Below, piece after piece: positions 61,617-64,000 of a stretch of DNA of 64,000 nt; the first letter of the stretch is position 1, and each line of letters opens with the position of its first letter. This stretch comes from Cyprinodon diabolis (taxonomy: Eukaryota > Chordata > Actinopteri > Cyprinodontiformes > Cyprinodontidae): positions 501,256 through 565,255 of the forward strand of contig CM060069.1 of assembly GCA_030533445.1 (NCBI GenBank), in the 5' to 3' direction. A program made the position numbers and the translations under genes. The notes under the pieces were generated by a model that was given only the letters and a program-made list of their open reading frames with translations, had not been told where the DNA came from and did no database searches.

Positions 61617-62504
61617 CAGGGGGGGTTTACCATTAGGCAATACTAGGTTGTTTCCTGGGGGGCCCATAAAACTCTGTTTACATATATGGTTAATACAACT
61701 ATTCCTTATTTGTTCACATTAATTATGTTTTTGATAAAAATCCTTTGGCTGAAATGCCATCAGAACGCTGATAATATTAAGTGTGTCTCAGCACCCCCCC
61801 ACCCCCCCTCAGTGTCCACCATCAGTCCATTTGCTGCACATGTTCAGAAAGGTCCAAACAGACAGCAGCAAACCATTTGAAAACAAACCATGCAAAGAGC
61901 AGTGTTGCCAACTTAGCGCTTTAGTCGCTATATTTAGCCACTTTTCAGACCCCTCTAGCACTTTGATTTCTAAAAAGCTCCTAGCACCAAATCTACAGAC
62001 TTTTTTCTGCTACTGGAGACTTTGGAGACAACATCTAAAAGCAGCGAACTCTGCTCTCCAGAGCAAGTAGATTGGTAACCCCGCCTCCTGCTCTCCTCTA
62101 TCTTGTCTGCTGTCATGATTCATGCAGCTATTATTTCATCCAAATGAAAAATGGAGAACAGATAAGCAGATCATGGCTTGTCTACAGTGAAAAGAAGGAC
62201 TGGGTTATTTACTTTGGCCTTTTTGGAAACACAGGAAGGAGCAATCAGCTAAGTGAGCTTAGTGCTTGGAAAAAATCTTTCATTCCTTTAGAGACAGCAT
62301 GAAAAGTCAGCTGAGTACAAAACATAGAGAGGAAAACAAGAAGAAAAGGGACAAGAAGAGAGGGACACAACCTAGAACAGAGAATGGATGTCTATTCTAT
62401 TACCATTTCTCTATCTGGAGAATGGGGCTGTTCTATGTGTTGTCTTCTCAGAGGGCCCCTGCCTGTCTGTGCCTAGGGCCTCAAATTTCCTAAATCCCCC
62501 CCTG
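61617..62504. mobile_element. possible hAT-like non-autonomous element
   Basis: The left end CAGGGGGGGTTTA and the reverse complement of the right end, CAGGGGGGGATTTA, are similar, and both are followed inside by a CTAGG-containing stretch. Flanks share TGAAAA but no clean 8-bp duplication. An internal segment (AGTGTTGCCAACTTAGCGC near 61,902) resembles another dispersed fish repeat. There is no transposase. Confidence 0.4.
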
Positions 62505-62890
62505 ATGAAAAAAGTCACAGAAGTTAGAAAAGTCCTTCCTGCCTTCAGTGTTTACAGTCAGACTTAAAGCTTTAGTTTAGCTTTTCTTCTTAGACTGGGG
62601 AATTAAAACAAAATAAAAACTATAAACTGATCAATTCAAAGCATTTAAGGTGTAATTCGCTGAAAAATTATCTTTTGGTTTTAGGGATTTAAATCCTTGA
62701 TGAAATAATTTATCTTTAATGTTTAAAACCCTCTCTCTCTTCAGGAATCTGTTAAGGAATCCTCACTGCGTTTAAAAAGATTAATCCTCGGAAATATTTC
62801 TTATTTTCACAACAAATAAATCCATAAATTTGCATAACAATGAAAAACACTTAAAACACCGCAGATAAATTTATAAAAGATTCAGTTTTT
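62505..62890. other. start of intron 1, nothing recognised
   Basis: AT-rich sequence directly downstream of the putative exon-1 donor in the sense direction. Confidence 0.45.
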
Positions 62891-62892
62891 AC

Positions 62893-62955
62893 CTCATGGG
62901 TCCATCAGCTGCCTCTGCAGCTCTGCAGCTCCTAGCTGAGAGCGAAGTGCCCCTG
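62893..62955 (-). other. putative non-coding exon 1 of the megf10-like gene
   Basis: Read on the minus strand, this GC-rich stretch ends with ATGAG/GTAAAAACTG, a good donor at 62,892-62,891. It sits directly downstream of the CRE and GC box. The coding start exon at 32,542 opens with an acceptor and only 14 nt of UTR, so an upstream non-coding exon is required. This is the best GC-rich candidate in the window. The short ATGGACCCATGAG near its end encodes only a stub and would be an upstream ORF. Joining this exon to 32,556 across 30 kb is inference; RNA evidence is needed. The 5' limit given is approximate. Confidence 0.4.
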
Positions 62956-63000
62956 TGACGTCACGGACTGCTTCGCCCCGCCCCTCGGTGAGGCGCGCCC
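62956..63000 (-). promoter_or_regulatory. CpG-rich candidate promoter with CRE and GC box
   Basis: A perfect palindromic CRE, TGACGTCA, lies at 62,956-62,963. A CCCCGCCCC GC box lies at 62,976-62,984, and a CpG-dense GGCGCGCC at 62,992-62,999. No TATA box was seen. Such a combination is typical of CREB/ATF- and Sp1-type TATA-less promoters. The surrounding DNA is AT-rich and CpG-poor, so this small island stands out. The elements are strand-symmetric; assignment to the minus-strand gene rests on the donor at 62,893. Confidence 0.45.
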
Positions 63001-63520
63001 TGGGGGAGGACAGGACCCGCATGGTCAGGGACATGTGGAAAGAGGAGCAAAAAAAAATCAACAATTGCAACAAGAAATACTTTAGTTTTCAAAGGTATTC
63101 AGTAAAAATATGAACTGTTTGATAATTATACCTGAAAACACCTGTAGAGGCGCTGCAGCTCACTTTTAGAACCTTATTTCACAACAAATGAGTCAAAGTC
63201 AAATATCAGAGGAGAGGAAACAGAATGAAAGATTAGAATAAAATCTAACTGGAGGGAAGAAAATGAAAACAAACACATTTTCTGGCATATTTTACTTTTA
63301 GTTTGAATGTTTTTAATTTTTTGATGGAGATTTATCTAAAATAACTAAAACATATTTTATAAAGGTGTCACTACGTTTACGTCACTGAATAACAGAAAAT
63401 GAAAGGGACGATCTTATGCTGTCGGTGAAACGACATCAGTAGTGATCTGCAGTGGTGCAACGAGTGATTCTTCCTTCTTTATTTGAACTAAATTCATCTG
63501 CTTCCATTGGAGCTGTCCAA
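63001..63520. other. sequence upstream of the candidate promoter
   Basis: AT-rich DNA with no TATA box at a useful distance and no coding exon seen on either strand. Confidence 0.45.
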
Positions 63521-63527
63521 GCATCCA

Positions 63528-63840
63528 TCCATCATGGACGCCACCGTCCACCCTCTGCAGCAGACTGGAGAGGAGCTGAGCAGCTCCTTTAGTCAGAGAC
63601 TTTTACAGCCTCAGTAGGAGCGCTGCTGCAGCTCATTCATCCAACCAGACTTTACAATGAAACACTACAACAGCAATAACTGCTGCAGTGGAGAATAATT
63701 ACTATTTAATACCCTGAGCAATAACCTGTTTCTCTATATAAACACCCTGTGCAATAATCCTACAATAGATAAAAAGCTGCCCTATGTGGACACCCTGTAT
63801 ATACTGTATATATCCCATCATGCACCTCTTTCTTCCTTTG
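63528..63840 (+). mobile_element. possible LINE 3' end fragment
   Basis: CACCCTCTGCAGCAGACTGG, then CAGAGACTTTTACAGCCTC, then CAACCAGACTTTACAATG and CCTGTGCAATAAT resemble the 3' end of a widespread fish LINE, where the last ORF residues are followed by GCAATAA repeats. No motif can be verified by eye. Confidence 0.35.
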
Positions 63841-64000
63841 GCTCCTTCTACTTTGAGTATTTGAGCTGATGGAATGAGTCAATTTCTCCACTGTGAGATC
63901 AATCAAACAATCAAACTGAATCTCTTCTGTAAAATGTTTTATCAACACTCACTGTTTTTGGTGTTTTTTCTATAGAGTGATCTTTATTTGAATTTAAGGG

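Overview
This window looks like nuclear DNA from a teleost fish. On the minus strand it carries the 5' end of a vertebrate MEGF10-type gene, which encodes an EMI-domain, multiple-EGF transmembrane receptor. The rest is a typical fish mixture of L1, L2 and Rex1-like LINEs, hAT and Tc1 remnants and tRNA-SINEs. No bacterial-style genes, CRISPR arrays, rRNA or functional tRNA genes were seen. The species cannot be named from the sequence alone.

Gene layout, read right to left: a GC-rich candidate promoter with a CRE palindrome and a GC box lies near 62,956-63,000, with a putative non-coding exon 1 ending in a donor at 62,893. Coding exons follow at 32,542-32,427 (start codon, signal peptide), 31,940-31,839 and 30,456-30,356 (EMI domain), and 23,736-23,644 (first EGF-like domain). 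All four coding exons have canonical AG/GT borders and compatible phases. Together they encode 137 residues. The remaining EGF repeats, membrane segment and tail must lie to the left of the window.

More than half of the window is tandem repeat, in four large arrays plus one small one, all in predicted introns. (1) Positions 1-21,835 hold a giant 24-bp minisatellite of about 900 units with 4,771-bp and 3,761-bp higher-order duplications. (2) Positions 24,076-26,008 hold a CA-rich array just upstream of the EGF exon. (3) Positions 34,303-40,374 hold a second, different 24-bp array of about 200 units, each with a TTAGGG-like hexamer, interrupted by two copies of one hAT-type MITE that was amplified with the array. 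(4) Positions 54,531-61,515 hold a 17-bp array of about 410 units. A small 59-bp array at 49,248-49,838 arose inside a Rex1-like LINE reverse-transcriptase region.

Between the arrays lie a 5'-truncated, frameshifted L1 (40,660-45,726) with a 16-bp target-site duplication, an L2 (46,622-49,243, minus) nested in a Rex1-like LINE, a second L2 3' end (53,278-53,846), a degenerate hAT element with a near-perfect 8-bp duplication (27,991-29,169) that hosts a SINE, another SINE, a Tc1 end and smaller relics.

The most interesting signal is the 21.8-kb array. Read in the sense of the host gene, essentially every unit ends in a pyrimidine-rich stretch followed by CTACAG/G, a good match to a 3' splice site. 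That would put roughly 900 decoy acceptors behind the EGF exon. The very long open frames across the arrays are by-products of repeat units that are multiples of three and lack stops; they should not be annotated as proteins.
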